From contig NZ_RFFN01000003.1 in the NCBI RefSeq assembly GCF_003696315.1, forward strand, positions 715,548 through 779,547: 64,000 nucleotides of DNA. The letters are read 5' to 3'. The position numbers and the translations under genes were made by a program. The first letter of the stretch is position 1; each line of letters begins with the position of its first letter. A model generated the notes under the pieces. That model was not told the DNA's origin. It ran no database searches and saw nothing but the letters and a program-made list of their open reading frames with translations. Shown one piece after another: positions 37,068 to 50,296 of the stretch. The stretch is from Pseudomonas songnenensis. GTDB taxonomy: Bacteria > Pseudomonadota > Gammaproteobacteria > Pseudomonadales > Pseudomonadaceae.

Positions 37068-37934
37068 TTAAACCGCGGCAGCGCCGCCGACGATTTCCGA
37101 AATTTCCTGAGTGATCGCAGCCTGACGGGCCTTGTTGTAGACCAGTTGCAGGTCGCTGATCAGCTCACCGGCGTTGTCGGTTGCGTTCTTCATGGCAATC
37201 ATCCGCGCGGCCTGTTCGGCTGCGCCGTTCTCAACCACGGCCTGATAGACCTGGGACTCGATGAAACGAACCAGCAGGGCATCCAGCAGCTGCTGGGCGT
37301 CCGGCTCGTAGAGGTAGTCCCACTGACCTTTCTTCACCGGCTCGGCACTTTCGTCTGCAGCCAGGGGCAGCAGCTGATCGAGCGTCGGCTTCTGGGTCAT
37401 GGTGTTGATGAACTTGTTGGATACCAGGTACAAGCGATCGATACGGCCATTGTGGAAGCCGTCCAGCATGACCTTGACGCTGCCGATCAGATCGTTGATC
37501 GACGGCTCTTCGCCGAGGTTGCCGATCGCTGCAACGACGTTGCCGCCGAAGCTGCGGAAAAAGCTCGCGCCCTTGTTGCCGATCACGCACAGGTCGACTT
37601 CGACCTTCTGATCGTGCCACTCCTTCATGTTCTTGATCAGGACCTTGAACAGGTTGATGTTCAGGCCACCGCACAGACCACGATCAGTAGACACGACGAT
37701 ATAGCCGACACGCTTGACCGGACGCTCCACCATGAACGGGTGACGGTATTCCGGGTTGGCAAAGGCCAGATGGCCGATAACCTGCCGGATCCGCTCCGCA
37801 TAAGGGCGGCTGGCAGCCATGCGCATCTGTGCCTTGCGCATCTTGCTGACGGCCACCTTTTCCATGGCGCTGGTGATCTTCTGCGTGCTTTTGATGCTCG
37901 CAATCTTGCTGCGAATCTCTTTTGCGCCTGCCAT
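37068..37934 (-). CDS. atpG: F1Fo ATP synthase gamma subunit
   Basis: This 288-aa rotor shaft begins [20 protein letters not shown] and ends with the second coiled-coil helix ([20 protein letters not shown]), the standard gamma layout of a Rossmann-like middle between two long helices. It couples c-ring rotation to the catalytic hexamer. Confidence 0.97.
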   Translation of the reverse strand: MAGAKEIRSKIASIKSTQKITSAMEKVAVSKMRKAQMRMAASRPYAERIRQVIGHLAFANPEYRHPFMVERPVKRVGYIVVSTDRGLCGGLNINLFKVLIKNMKEWHDQKVEVDLCVIGNKGASFFRSFGGNVVAAIGNLGEEPSINDLIGSVKVMLDGFHNGRIDRLYLVSNKFINTMTQKPTLDQLLPLAADESAEPVKKGQWDYLYEPDAQQLLDALLVRFIESQVYQAVVENGAAEQAARMIAMKNATDNAGELISDLQLVYNKARQAAITQEISEIVGGAAAV

Positions 37935-37984
37935 TTGACACCTATCGGGTTAGCAGGCGGGAGCCTCTCGGCTCCCGCTGCGGC

Positions 37985-39529
37985 TTACCAGCTTTGAGTG
38001 GCCTTGAACTTCTCGATACCAGCCTTCAGGCCAGCGTCGATTTCGTCATTGAAGTCACCCTTCACGTTGATCTTCGCCATCAGGTCGGCGAACTCGCGGT
38101 TGAAGAAGGCGATCAGGGCCTGCTCGAAGGCGCCAACCTTGGCCACTTCCACGTCCGTCAGGAAGCCACGCTCGGCGGCATACAGGGACAGGGACATGTC
38201 GGCGATGGACATCGGCGCGTACTGCTTCTGCTTCATCAGCTCGGTAACACGCTGACCATGCTCCAGCTGCTTGCGGGTCGCTTCGTCGAGGTCGGAAGCG
38301 AACTGCGCGAACGCAGCAAGTTCACGGTACTGAGCCAGAGCGGTACGGATACCACCGGACAGCTTCTTGACGATCTTGGTCTGCGCAGCACCACCCACGC
38401 GGGATACCGAGATACCGGCGTTGACGGCCGGACGGATACCTGCGTTGAACATGGCCGATTCCAGGAAGATCTGACCGTCGGTGATGGAAATCACGTTGGT
38501 CGGAACGAACGCGGAAACGTCGCCAGCCTGGGTTTCGATGATCGGCAGAGCGGTCAGCGAACCGGTCTTGCCAGTCACGGCACCGTTGGTGAACTTCTCG
38601 ACGTACTCTTCGGAAACACGCGAAGCGCGCTCCAGCAGACGGCTGTGGAGATAGAACACGTCGCCCGGGTAGGCTTCACGTCCCGGCGGACGACGCAGCA
38701 GCAGGGAGATCTGGCGGTAAGCCACGGCCTGCTTGGACAGATCGTCATACACGATCAGCGCGTCTTCGCCGCGGTCGCGGAAGTACTCGCCCATGGTGCA
38801 ACCGGAGTACGGCGCCAGGTACTGCAGCGCAGCGGATTCGGAAGCGGACGCAGCAACAACGATGGTGTTGTGCAGGGCGCCGTGCTCTTCCAGCTTGCGA
38901 ACCACGTTGGCGATGGTCGACTGCTTCTGACCAATGGCTACGTAGACGCAGCGGATGCCGCTGTTCTTCTGGTTGATGATGGCGTCGATGGCCAGGGCGG
39001 TCTTACCGATCTGACGGTCACCGATGATCAGCTCGCGCTGGCCACGGCCTACCGGGATCATGGCGTCGACCGACTTGTAACCGGTCTGAACCGGCTGGTC
39101 GACAGACTTACGCCAGATCACGCCAGGCGCGACCTTCTCGACTGCATCAGTTGCCTGGGCATTGATCGGGCCTTTGCCGTCGATCGGGTTACCCAGCGCG
39201 TCGACGACGCGACCCAGCAGTTCCGGACCAACCGGAACTTCGAGGATGCGGCCGGTGCACTTGGCGCTCATGCCTTCAGTCAGGCCCAGGTAGTTACCCA
39301 GAACCACGGCACCTACGGAGTCCTGCTCCAGGTTCAGTGCCATACCAAAGACGCCGCCAGGGAACTCGATCATTTCGCCGTACATGACGTCGGCCAGACC
39401 GTAGATACGTACGATACCGTCAGAAACGCTGACGACGGTGCCCTCATTACGGGCTTGAGCAGCGACATTCGATTTCTCGATGCGCTGCTTGATGATTTCA
39501 CTAATCTCGGAAGGATTCAGTTGCTGCAT
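37985..39529 (-). CDS. atpA: F1Fo ATP synthase alpha subunit
   Basis: This 514-aa non-catalytic nucleotide-binding subunit has the P-loop [13 protein letters not shown] and the arginine finger region [14 protein letters not shown]. It opens [20 protein letters not shown], the helix that meets delta. It lies 15 bp after atpH. Confidence 0.98.
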   Translation of the reverse strand: MQQLNPSEISEIIKQRIEKSNVAAQARNEGTVVSVSDGIVRIYGLADVMYGEMIEFPGGVFGMALNLEQDSVGAVVLGNYLGLTEGMSAKCTGRILEVPVGPELLGRVVDALGNPIDGKGPINAQATDAVEKVAPGVIWRKSVDQPVQTGYKSVDAMIPVGRGQRELIIGDRQIGKTALAIDAIINQKNSGIRCVYVAIGQKQSTIANVVRKLEEHGALHNTIVVAASASESAALQYLAPYSGCTMGEYFRDRGEDALIVYDDLSKQAVAYRQISLLLRRPPGREAYPGDVFYLHSRLLERASRVSEEYVEKFTNGAVTGKTGSLTALPIIETQAGDVSAFVPTNVISITDGQIFLESAMFNAGIRPAVNAGISVSRVGGAAQTKIVKKLSGGIRTALAQYRELAAFAQFASDLDEATRKQLEHGQRVTELMKQKQYAPMSIADMSLSLYAAERGFLTDVEVAKVGAFEQALIAFFNREFADLMAKINVKGDFNDEIDAGLKAGIEKFKATQSW

Positions 39530-39544
39530 GCCATGACCCTCAAA

Positions 39545-40081
39545 TCAGGATTTCAACGATTCGGCCAACTGGCTCAGTTTGCCGCGGACCGAACCGTCGA
39601 CAACCACATCACCGGCGCGAATCAACACGCCGCCGATCAGAGCAGGATTCACGGCCTGCTGGAGGTTGACGGTGCGATCTAGCCGCTTCGACAGGGCGGC
39701 AGCCAAAGTTTGGAGTTGCTCGTTGCTGAGCTCGAAGGCGGTTTCAACTTCTGCCTCGAGCGTTTTCTCGGCTTGCGCCTTGATGTCCTCGTACAGCTCC
39801 CATACGGTCGGCAGAACCGACAGGCGATCATTTTCGCCAAGGGTCTGGACGTAATTGCGGAAAGCTTCGTCGGCGTCGTCACCGAGTAGACGCACCAGCC
39901 CCTGAACCTTGCTTTCGCTGGTCAGGCGGGGGTCGTTCAGCAACGCTGCGACTTCTGGGACTTCAACAGCGATGGCGGCCAGGTTCAGCATTTTCGACCA
40001 GGAATCGGTCTGTCCTGCGGCGCTGGCGAACTCGAAAGCGGCTTTCGCGTAAGGCCGAGCAAGCGTCTGGGTATTGATCAT
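39545..40081 (-). CDS. atpH: F1Fo ATP synthase delta subunit
   Basis: This 178-aa stator subunit connects alpha to the b dimer. It shows the family opening TLARPYAKAAFEFA and the C-terminal NPALIGGVLIRAGDVVVDGS. It lies 12 bp after atpF. Confidence 0.96.
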   Translation of the reverse strand: MINTQTLARPYAKAAFEFASAAGQTDSWSKMLNLAAIAVEVPEVAALLNDPRLTSESKVQGLVRLLGDDADEAFRNYVQTLGENDRLSVLPTVWELYEDIKAQAEKTLEAEVETAFELSNEQLQTLAAALSKRLDRTVNLQQAVNPALIGGVLIRAGDVVVDGSVRGKLSQLAESLKS

Positions 40082-40093
40082 CGCTTGCCTCGC

Positions 40094-40564
40094 TTAGAGT
40101 TGGGAGGCCAGTTTTTCGACCAGCTCGTTGTGCACCTTGGCGTCCACCTGGGACTCCAGGATCTTCTCTGCACCGGCGACGGCAAGAGCCGCTACCTGAC
40201 TGCGCAGTTGGTCCCTGGCACGGTTCACTTCCTGTTCGATCTCGGCGCGGGCGCCGGCGACCAGTCGCTCGCCTTCGGTACGTGCCTGCTGCTTGGCTTC
40301 CTCGATGATCGCGTTAGCGTGCTTGTTCGCCTGCTCGATGATCTGGGCTGCCTGCTCCTTGGTCTCGCGGAGGGTGTTGGACACCTTGTCCTGAGCCAGT
40401 TTCAGGTCTTGCTGCGCACGGCCTGCCGCATCCAGTCCTTCGGCGATCTTCTTCTGGCGCGCTGCCATGGCTGCCGTAATTGGCGGCCACACGAGCTTCA
40501 TGCAGAACCAGACGAAGATAGCGAAGGCGAGCGTTTGACCGAACAGCGTCAAGTTAATGTTCAC
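40094..40564 (-). CDS. atpF: F1Fo ATP synthase b subunit
   Basis: This 156-aa peripheral-stalk protein has one N-terminal membrane span ([20 protein letters not shown]) and a long charged helix that dimerises (Ala/Gln/Glu-rich, about 35-150). Length equals the E. coli b subunit. Confidence 0.96.
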   Translation of the reverse strand: MNINLTLFGQTLAFAIFVWFCMKLVWPPITAAMAARQKKIAEGLDAAGRAQQDLKLAQDKVSNTLRETKEQAAQIIEQANKHANAIIEEAKQQARTEGERLVAGARAEIEQEVNRARDQLRSQVAALAVAGAEKILESQVDAKVHNELVEKLASQL

Positions 40565-40656
40565 AGCGATTTACCTCGTGCTATCTCGTTCAACGCGGGA
40601 GTCATTCCACGGCGACGGGGCTCGCCCGGCGAACCCCATCTCAAACCGGAAAGTGA

Positions 40657-40899
<243 letters not shown>

Positions 40900-40941
40900 C
40901 TAAGGGGGGTTAAGGTTTTTCGGTTAAAGCGTTAGCGCGTT

Positions 40942-42209
<1,268 letters not shown>

Positions 42210-42270
42210 CTGATTTCCATCATTGCAGCAGGCCGCGTAAATAATTGTCCGCAGTCAAAAAAGCGCGGCG

Positions 42271-42299
42271 AGTATAGGAGCAGGCCAGCCGGGGTTCAA
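42271..42299 (-). promoter_or_regulatory. Sigma-70 type promoter of the atp operon
   Basis: On the minus strand TTGAAC (42294-42299) and TATACT (42271-42276) are separated by exactly 17 bases, a near-consensus housekeeping promoter located 62 bases upstream of the atpI start. It accounts for strong constitutive expression of the ATP synthase genes. Confidence 0.75.
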
Positions 42300-42342
42300 C
42301 ACTCCGGTAGTATTTTCCGACCGGCACTACAAACAATTTGTA

Positions 42343-43215
42343 TCAGCGGATGTGTGCCAATACGCCCTGCAATTCGTCGAGCGAACTGTAGCGGATTACC
42401 AGCTGCCCCTTGCCCTTGTGCCCATGCTTGATCTGCACCGGCGAGCCCAGACGTTCCGCCAGGCGCTGTTCCAGACGGCTGATGTCGGGATCGACCTTCA
42501 CTTCGGCTTTTGGCACTTCCTTGCTGCTCAACCACTGGCGGACCATCGCTTCGGTCTGGCGCACGGTCAGGCCACGTGCGACAACATGCCGCGCGCCTTC
42601 GACCTGCTGGTCGGCCGGCAAGCCGAGCAGGGCGCGTGCATGGCCCATTTCCAGATCGCCATGGGACAACAGGGTCTTGATCTCTTCCGGCAGCGCGATC
42701 AGGCGCAGCAGATTGCTTATCGAGACCCGGGACTTGCCCACGGCATCGGCCACCTGCTGCTGGGTCAGCTGGAATTCCTGCTGCAGTCGCTGCAGCGCGA
42801 CAGCTTCTTCGATCGGATTCAGATCTTCGCGCTGGATGTTCTCGATCAGCGCCATGGCGATGGCGGCTTCGTCCGGAACCTCGCGAACCAGCGCCGGTAC
42901 GCTTTCCAGTCCGGCCTGCTGGCTGGCCCGCCAGCGGCGTTCACCAGCGATGATCTCGAAACGGCCACCACTGATCGGGCGCACGACGATCGGCTGCATC
43001 ACGCCGTGGTTCTTGATCGACTGCGCCAGCTCTTCGAGCGCCTGCGGATCCATGTCGCGGCGTGGCTGGTACTTGCCGCGCTGAATCAGGTCCAGCGGCA
43101 GATGCTGGAGTTCACGGGTATCAACCTTGGCGGCCTCTTCCTGCATCGCCGAGACACTGGCGCCGCCGAGCAGGGCGTCGAGTCCCCGTCCTAGACCTCT
43201 TTTCTTGGTCGCCAT
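42343..43215 (-). CDS. parB: Chromosome-partitioning protein ParB
   Basis: This 290-aa CTP-dependent DNA clamp loads at parS sites. The CTP-binding motif GERRWRAS is at about residues 96-103, a helix-turn-helix follows (LTQQQVADAVGKSRVSISNL), and a C-terminal dimerisation domain ends the protein. Three parS-like sites are visible in this window (7319, 60308, 60938). It follows parA by 9 bp. Confidence 0.96.
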   Translation of the reverse strand: MATKKRGLGRGLDALLGGASVSAMQEEAAKVDTRELQHLPLDLIQRGKYQPRRDMDPQALEELAQSIKNHGVMQPIVVRPISGGRFEIIAGERRWRASQQAGLESVPALVREVPDEAAIAMALIENIQREDLNPIEEAVALQRLQQEFQLTQQQVADAVGKSRVSISNLLRLIALPEEIKTLLSHGDLEMGHARALLGLPADQQVEGARHVVARGLTVRQTEAMVRQWLSSKEVPKAEVKVDPDISRLEQRLAERLGSPVQIKHGHKGKGQLVIRYSSLDELQGVLAHIR

Positions 43216-43224
43216 GAATAGTCC

Positions 43225-44013
43225 TTATGCGAGGGCACCGCGGGCAGACTGGCGCTGGCGTCGCGACAGTTCGCCGGCCAGGGCCAGATAGGCCAGAGCG
43301 CCCTTGGATTGCTTGTCGTAGACCAGCGCCGGCATACCGTGGCTGGGTGCCTCGGCGAGCCGGACGTTGCGCGGAATCACGGTGTCGTAGAGCTTGTCGC
43401 CGAAATGCGCCTTGAGCTGTTCGGACACGTCGTTGGTCAGGCTGCTGCGCGGGTCGTACATGGTGCGCAACAGGCCTTCGATCTTCAGACTCGGGTTCAG
43501 TGCCTGGCCGATGCGCTGGATCGAGTTGACCAGGTCGGTAAGCCCTTCGAGCGCGTAGTATTCGCACTGCATGGGGATGATCACGCCATCGGCGGCGGAC
43601 AACGCATTGATTGTCAGCATCGACAGGGACGGCGGACAGTCGATGAGAATGTAATCGTAGTTCTCGCGGACCGGCGCCAGCGCCTCGCGCAGGCGTTTTT
43701 CCTTGGCCGGCAGGTTCAGCAACGCCACTTCGGCGGCGGTCAGGTCGCGGTTGGCCGGCAACAGCTGGTAGCCGCCGTGCTCGGAGAACTGCATGGCATC
43801 GACCAGGCTGCATTCACCGATCAGCACGTCATAGATCGAGTACTCCAGGCCGAGTTTATCCACACCGCTACCGGTGGTCGCGTTGCCCTGCGGATCGAGA
43901 TCGATCAGCAGCACCCGCCGGCGCGTCGCAACCAGCGAGGCCGCCAGGTTGATGCAGGTGGTGGTCTTGGCGACACCGCCCTTCTGGTTGGCGATGGCGA
44001 AAACTTTGGCCAT
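43225..44013 (-). CDS. parA: Chromosome-partitioning ATPase ParA (Soj)
   Basis: This 262-aa deviant-Walker ATPase begins MAKVFAIANQKGGVAKTTTC, with the lysine-rich P-loop KGGVAKTT, and has Walker B DLDPQGN. It binds DNA non-specifically and moves ParB-parS complexes apart. It lies 19 bp after rsmG. Confidence 0.96.
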   Translation of the reverse strand: MAKVFAIANQKGGVAKTTTCINLAASLVATRRRVLLIDLDPQGNATTGSGVDKLGLEYSIYDVLIGECSLVDAMQFSEHGGYQLLPANRDLTAAEVALLNLPAKEKRLREALAPVRENYDYILIDCPPSLSMLTINALSAADGVIIPMQCEYYALEGLTDLVNSIQRIGQALNPSLKIEGLLRTMYDPRSSLTNDVSEQLKAHFGDKLYDTVIPRNVRLAEAPSHGMPALVYDKQSKGALAYLALAGELSRRQRQSARGALA

Positions 44014-44032
44014 GGTCAGTGTCTGTCCGGGG

Positions 44033-44679
44033 TCATGAAGTGCGGCGCAGTATCAGCAGATGGCGCTGGCCTTGGCAACCGGGAACCTTGAGTACGTGAC
44101 AGGCATCGAGACGGAAGTCGTCGGGCAGGCGCTGTAGCTCGTCATCCGGCTGCACGCCCTTCATGGCCAGCCAGCGGGTTTCGGCATTGCCCAGATGGCG
44201 CGTCCAGCTGGCGAAATCGTCCAGCGAGCTGAAAGCGCGCGAAGTGATGCCTTCGAACGGTATGGCCGGCTGGTACTGCTCGACACGGCTGTGCACCACC
44301 TCGAGATTGGCGAGTTTCAGTTCCAGCTTCACCTGGGTCAGGAAGCGCGTCTTCTTGCCGTTGGAATCGAGCAGCGTGAAGGCCCGCTCGGGAAACATGA
44401 TTGCCAGCGGCACGCCAGGCATGCCGCCACCGCTGCCGACATCCAGCCAGGTACCGCCAGCCTGGGCAACGAAGGGCACCACGCTCAGGCTGTCGAGCAG
44501 GTGCCGCGAGACCATTTCGTCTGGATCGCGTACTGCCGTCAGGTTGTAGGCCTTGTTCCACTTGATCAGCAGCGCCAGATAGGCAAGCAGCTGCTGCTGT
44601 TGCCACTCGCTGAGTTCGATCCCGAGTTCCTCGGCACCACGAACAAGCTCGGTGGCATGCGACTCACTGACCAGACTCA

Positions 44680-44680
<1 letters not shown>
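44033..44680 (-). CDS. rsmG: 16S rRNA (guanine527-N7)-methyltransferase
   Basis: This 215-aa enzyme methylates G527 of 16S rRNA. The S-adenosylmethionine motif is [16 protein letters not shown]. The ATG at 44680 overlaps the mnmG stop as TGATG; a TTG one codon earlier is less likely. Order mnmG-rsmG-parA-parB is the classical origin-side cluster. Confidence 0.95.
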
Positions 44681-46572
<1,892 letters not shown>

Positions 46573-46694
46573 CACGCACCTCGTGCCTGTTCAGATTGGA
46601 TTTCGGGAAACCGCGAAGTATAGGGACTAAGGCTGCGCTAAAGAAGGGCTTTGAACAAAAAATGACCAGCCGAAGGCTGAGCGGTCGGGAACAC

Positions 46695-46955
46695 GCATAA
46701 ATAGAAAAATAGAGAAGAAATATATAAAGAGCTTGTAGATATGTTTACTAATGGTGAAGGCAGTTTCTGTGGATAAGCTTCTGTAGCCCAGAGCCTGCGA
46801 CCACTTCAGCATTGCAAAAGGTTGTGCTGCGCCTGGGCTGTGCCGGTGCAGATCGCGTGCGCTACCTGTTGATAATATCTTCACTTATACACAGCGGTGT
46901 TATCCATAGGGTTCAGGTCAGGGTTATCTACCTGGCTGAACGTTGGTTATCAACA
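46695..46955. other. DnaA-box cluster upstream of mnmG, second origin-like region
   Basis: The 46573-46927 gap holds no credible gene. It contains an AT-rich stretch (46695-46752) and DnaA boxes: TGTGGATAA at 46768-46776 (perfect), TGTTGATAA at 46867-46875, TTATACACA at 46885-46893 (perfect), TTATCCATA at 46900-46908 and TTATCAACA at 46947-46955, the last inside the end of the antiporter gene. Five boxes plus an AT-rich region is the make-up of an origin, and in E. coli oriC lies beside this gene. It may be a second origin, a DnaA titration site or a DnaA-controlled promoter. Confidence 0.6.
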
Positions 46956-47395
46956 GGGCTCGTTGGCTCGCCTACGGTGATGTGCGGGTCTGCTCTGTCA
47001 GGTTCTGGATTTCGCTGGGAAGTGATTTTCTCGCTCTGTGCGAGGTATTCGTCGAGCGTTAGCGGGCTGCGCTCGAGTACGCCATCCAGTGCATCATCTC
47101 CATGCAGCCCGTCGAGCCGAGCTCCCGACACATAGGCAGCCCGCCCGAGCAGGTGTCCGGCGATAGGAATGGTCAGCATCAGGAAGATCACGGTAGCGGT
47201 GCCGATAAAGGTGGCCTGTCCGTCGCCCATCTGGATCATCACCCCGACGAGGATCAGTCCGGCACCCACCGTACCGGACTTGGTCGTGGCATGGATGCGC
47301 TGCAGGGGGTCGGCAAAGCGCAGCAGGCCGAACATCGCGGCAAACAGAAAGATCACACCGGCCAGCATGAAAGCCACTGCGAGTATTTCGGTCAT
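46928..47395 (-). CDS. mnhG: Mrp-type cation/proton antiporter subunit G
   Basis: This 155-aa membrane protein has three hydrophobic helices and the MnhG/PhaG pattern FGLLRFADPLQRIHATTKSG in its first third, with a polar tail. It is the last of seven antiporter genes and overlaps subunit F by ATGA-type spacing. Its 3' end carries a DnaA box. Confidence 0.9.
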   Translation of the reverse strand: MTEILAVAFMLAGVIFLFAAMFGLLRFADPLQRIHATTKSGTVGAGLILVGVMIQMGDGQATFIGTATVIFLMLTIPIAGHLLGRAAYVSGARLDGLHGDDALDGVLERSPLTLDEYLAQSEKITSQRNPEPDRADPHITVGEPTSPVDNQRSAR

Positions 47396-47652
47396 TGCTC
47401 ACTCCTCCCCTTGCGCATGATGAAGACGGCGAACGCGCAGGTCCCGACGAAACCGATCAGTCCGAGGCCGAAACCCACGTCGAGAAACTCCCGGCGTCCG
47501 GTCATTGCAGCGACCAGCGCGGCGATGGCAACACCCACGCCGGTCAGCATGTCCAGTGCGACCACGCGGTCGACCAGTGTCTTCGCGACGATCATTCGCC
47601 AGAGGGTCATGGCCAGCGGCAGCATGACCAGGATCAGCAGCGTCGTGATCAT
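47392..47652 (-). CDS. mnhF: Mrp-type cation/proton antiporter subunit F
   Basis: This 86-aa protein has three membrane helices and the MnhF motif TLVDRVVALDMLTGVGVAI. The ATG at 47652 is supported by GAGGTGG just upstream, so the longer open frame is not used. It lies two bases after subunit E. Confidence 0.9.
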   Translation of the reverse strand: MITTLLILVMLPLAMTLWRMIVAKTLVDRVVALDMLTGVGVAIAALVAAMTGRREFLDVGFGLGLIGFVGTCAFAVFIMRKGRSEQ

Positions 47653-47654
47653 GC

Positions 47655-47996
47655 TCACCACCTCTCGATGCGGGCGATGCGTCGCTCGAAGACTTGCCGG
47701 ATCGACGCGATGATCTGCTCTGGCGCGCGGCCATCCAGCGCATGCACGTAGAGCAGGCGGCGATCCTCGCTGACGTGCAATGCACAATTGCCGGGCGTCA
47801 GCGAAACCAGACTGGCGAGCACCGCGACACCAAGGTCGGTGCGCAGCTCGATGGGTACAGCGATGATCGAACTCTGCATGTTCGGTGCTGGCGAGAAGGC
47901 TGCGGCGGCCACTGCTACGGACGAGACGATCAGCTCATAGAGGTAGATGCCGAGCAGCTCGACCACATCGATTACCCGGCGCAGCAGACTGGTCAT
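47655..47996 (-). CDS. mnhE: Mrp-type cation/proton antiporter subunit E
   Basis: This 113-aa protein has the MnhE features LGIYLYELIVSSVAVAAAAF and SLTPGNCALHVSED followed by a soluble C-terminus. It is somewhat shorter than many MnhE proteins (about 160). It overlaps subunit D by ATGA. Confidence 0.88.
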   Translation of the reverse strand: MTSLLRRVIDVVELLGIYLYELIVSSVAVAAAAFSPAPNMQSSIIAVPIELRTDLGVAVLASLVSLTPGNCALHVSEDRRLLYVHALDGRAPEQIIASIRQVFERRIARIERW

Positions 47997-49513
47997 GGGC
48001 GAGCCTCCAGGATTGGATTAGCCGGCAGCACGGCCGACAGATAAGCGCTGGGGTCCAGCAGTGCCGCGGCGGCGGTTTGCGAAAAGAGGATCAACGGTTG
48101 CGGCATGAAACCGATCACCAGGGTCAGCGCACCGAGCGAGGCGATCGCCAGCAGCATTGGCCGCGGTACCCGACGGGCCTCGGCGCGCGGCAGTACCGGC
48201 TTTTTCCAGAACGCTTCCATCCAGATCTTGCTCATCGAATAGAGGGTCAGCAGGCCGACGAACAGCGCCAGCCCGGCCAACCAGTGCTCGCCGGCACGGA
48301 AGGTCGCGTCGATCACGAGGAACTTCGCCCAGAAGCCGGACAGCGGCGGCAAGCCGGCCAGGGACAAAGCCGGTACCAGAAACAGCGCGGCCAGTAGAGG
48401 GTTGCGATACATCAGGCCGCCACTCTTGCGCAGATCGAAGGTGCCGGAGGCCCGGTGAATGGCGCCGGCAAGCAGGAACAGGTTCGCCTTCACGATGATG
48501 TGATGAATGATGTAGAAGATCGCCCCGGCGAGCGCCGCCTGGGTGGATATCGCCAGGCCCAGCAGCATGTAGCCGATCTGGCTGACAATGTGGAACGAGA
48601 GGATCCGCCGTACGTCCCACTGCACCGCTGCGCCGAAGACCCCGAACAGCATGGTGCCGGCCGCCAGCACCGCGACGATCTCACGGATGCCGCTATCCTC
48701 GACGCTGAAGATCAGGGTGAACACGCGGAAACAGGCATATACGCCGACTTTCGTCAGCAGCCCGGCGAATATCGCCGAAACCGTGATCGAGGCCGTGTGA
48801 TACGACGCCGGCAGCCAGAAGAACAACGGGAAATAGCCTGCCTTGATGCCGAAGCCACACAGCAGTAGCAGCGCCGACAGTGTCAGGTTGATCGACGGTT
48901 CGGTCTCGGGCAGCACCCGGGCGAGATCCGCCATGTTCAGCGTTCCGGTCGCGCCGTAGAGCAGTGCGACCCCGGTCAGAAACAGCAGCGTGGAGAACAG
49001 GTTGAGCACCGCATAGCGCACCGTCGCATCGAGCCGGGCGCGATTGCGGCCGATCGACAGCAGGCCCATCGCGGTGATCAGCATCACCTCGAACCAGACG
49101 TACAGGTTGAAGATGTCGCCGGTGAGAAAGGCACCGTTTACGCCGGCCAGCATGCCCAGCATCAAGGGATAGAAGCCCGCCTGTTCCTCACGGCGGCGGA
49201 TATCGGCCAGGCCAAAGGTCATTACCGCGGCGGCGAGGATCCCGGTAATGGCCACCATGGCTGCGGAGAGTGCGTCGGCGACGAAGACCACGCCGAAGGG
49301 AGCATTCCAGCCGCCAAAGCGGATCGCCAGTATGCCCTGCTGGTAAACCGCAGCGAGCAGCAGCAGCGAAGCTGCCAACAGCAGAGTTATGCACAGGCCG
49401 GTGACCAGTCGTTGAGCGCGACGCTGTTTCCACAGGCAGGTCGCAAGACCCGCTCCGAAAATGGGCAGCAGGACCGGCCAGAGCGGTGCATGCAGCGTCA
49501 GGAATGCTGTCAC
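47993..49513 (-). CDS. mnhD: Mrp-type cation/proton antiporter subunit D
   Basis: This 506-aa protein is one of two large antiporter-like subunits homologous to complex I NuoM/N. It has about 14 membrane helices and the proton-path region CGFGIKAGYFPLFFWLPASY with a conserved Lys. It overlaps subunits C and E. Confidence 0.93.
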   Translation of the reverse strand: MTAFLTLHAPLWPVLLPIFGAGLATCLWKQRRAQRLVTGLCITLLLAASLLLLAAVYQQGILAIRFGGWNAPFGVVFVADALSAAMVAITGILAAAVMTFGLADIRRREEQAGFYPLMLGMLAGVNGAFLTGDIFNLYVWFEVMLITAMGLLSIGRNRARLDATVRYAVLNLFSTLLFLTGVALLYGATGTLNMADLARVLPETEPSINLTLSALLLLCGFGIKAGYFPLFFWLPASYHTASITVSAIFAGLLTKVGVYACFRVFTLIFSVEDSGIREIVAVLAAGTMLFGVFGAAVQWDVRRILSFHIVSQIGYMLLGLAISTQAALAGAIFYIIHHIIVKANLFLLAGAIHRASGTFDLRKSGGLMYRNPLLAALFLVPALSLAGLPPLSGFWAKFLVIDATFRAGEHWLAGLALFVGLLTLYSMSKIWMEAFWKKPVLPRAEARRVPRPMLLAIASLGALTLVIGFMPQPLILFSQTAAAALLDPSAYLSAVLPANPILEARP

Positions 49514-49893
49514 GGGCGGTCCTTAGCTGCCGGGAACGGCGAACCCAAACGCTCGGCAGCATCGATGTGGCGCGTATCCACGCTGCCCAGGCTGCGGTAG
49601 GTCTGCAACGCCAGGGCGGCGAAGAAGGCGGTCAGTGAAAAACCAATCACGATTGCGGTCAGCACCAGCGCCTGGGGTAGCGGGTTGGCGGCATCGGCAG
49701 ACAGGCTGCTCTCCCCGGCGCGGATGACGGCCGGGACATTCGTAACGATCCGCCCGGATAGGAAGATCACCAGATTGATTGCCGCCGAGAGCATGGTCAC
49801 GCCCAGCAGAATCCGCACGATGTGACGGGAAAGGATCAGGTACAGGCTGCAGCCAGCAACGATGGCTATGGCGAATGCAAAGAGCAGATGCAT
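49510..49893 (-). CDS. mnhC: Mrp-type cation/proton antiporter subunit C
   Basis: This 127-aa protein is NuoK-like with three membrane helices and the motif LGVTMLSAAINLVIFLSG, then PLPQALVLTAIVIGFSLTAF. It overlaps subunit D by ATGA and lies one base after subunit B. Confidence 0.93.
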   Translation of the reverse strand: MHLLFAFAIAIVAGCSLYLILSRHIVRILLGVTMLSAAINLVIFLSGRIVTNVPAVIRAGESSLSADAANPLPQALVLTAIVIGFSLTAFFAALALQTYRSLGSVDTRHIDAAERLGSPFPAAKDRP

Positions 49894-49894
49894 A

Positions 49895-50296
49895 TCAGAG
49901 GCCCTCGTAGAAACGCAGAATCAGAGAAAGGATGCCGCCCAGCACGACGAGGTAGACGCCGATATCGAACAGCAAGGTGGTGCCGATATGGGCGCTGCCG
50001 AGAATCGCCCACTGGTGAGCCAGGAACGAGTCGTCCAGCCAGAGGCCGGGCAGCCCGCCAAGCAGTGCAGCCAGGATGCCGAAGCCAATCACCGTCATCG
50101 GCTCGAAGCGCAGCGTGGCGCGCGCGACGTCCACGCCACGGGCAAGTGCCAGCGTCGCGAACCCGGCCGCGGCGATCAGCCCGCCGACGAAACCGCCACC
50201 CGGCTCGTTGTGTCCGCGGTAGAGCACGAAGAGCGACACCGCCAGCATCAGAATGAAGAGAATCCGCGAGAAGGCGGCAAAGATCAGTGAATTCAT
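49895..50296 (-). CDS. mnhB: Mrp-type cation/proton antiporter subunit B
   Basis: This 133-aa protein with four membrane helices shows the MnhB motif [16 protein letters not shown]. The ATG at 50296 overlaps the subunit A stop by ATGA; the upstream extension of the frame lies inside that gene. Confidence 0.92.
   Translation of the reverse strand: MNSLIFAAFSRILFILMLAVSLFVLYRGHNEPGGGFVGGLIAAAGFATLALARGVDVARATLRFEPMTVIGFGILAALLGGLPGLWLDDSFLAHQWAILGSAHIGTTLLFDIGVYLVVLGGILSLILRFYEGL

Noticed and set aside
37922..39682. 586-aa open frame on the plus strand opposite atpA
   Set aside because: Antisense shadow of a gene with unmistakable ATP synthase motifs.
46627..46884. 85-aa minus-strand frame upstream of mnmG
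   Set aside because: It lies in the AT-rich DnaA-box region, lacks a ribosome site and has low-complexity content.
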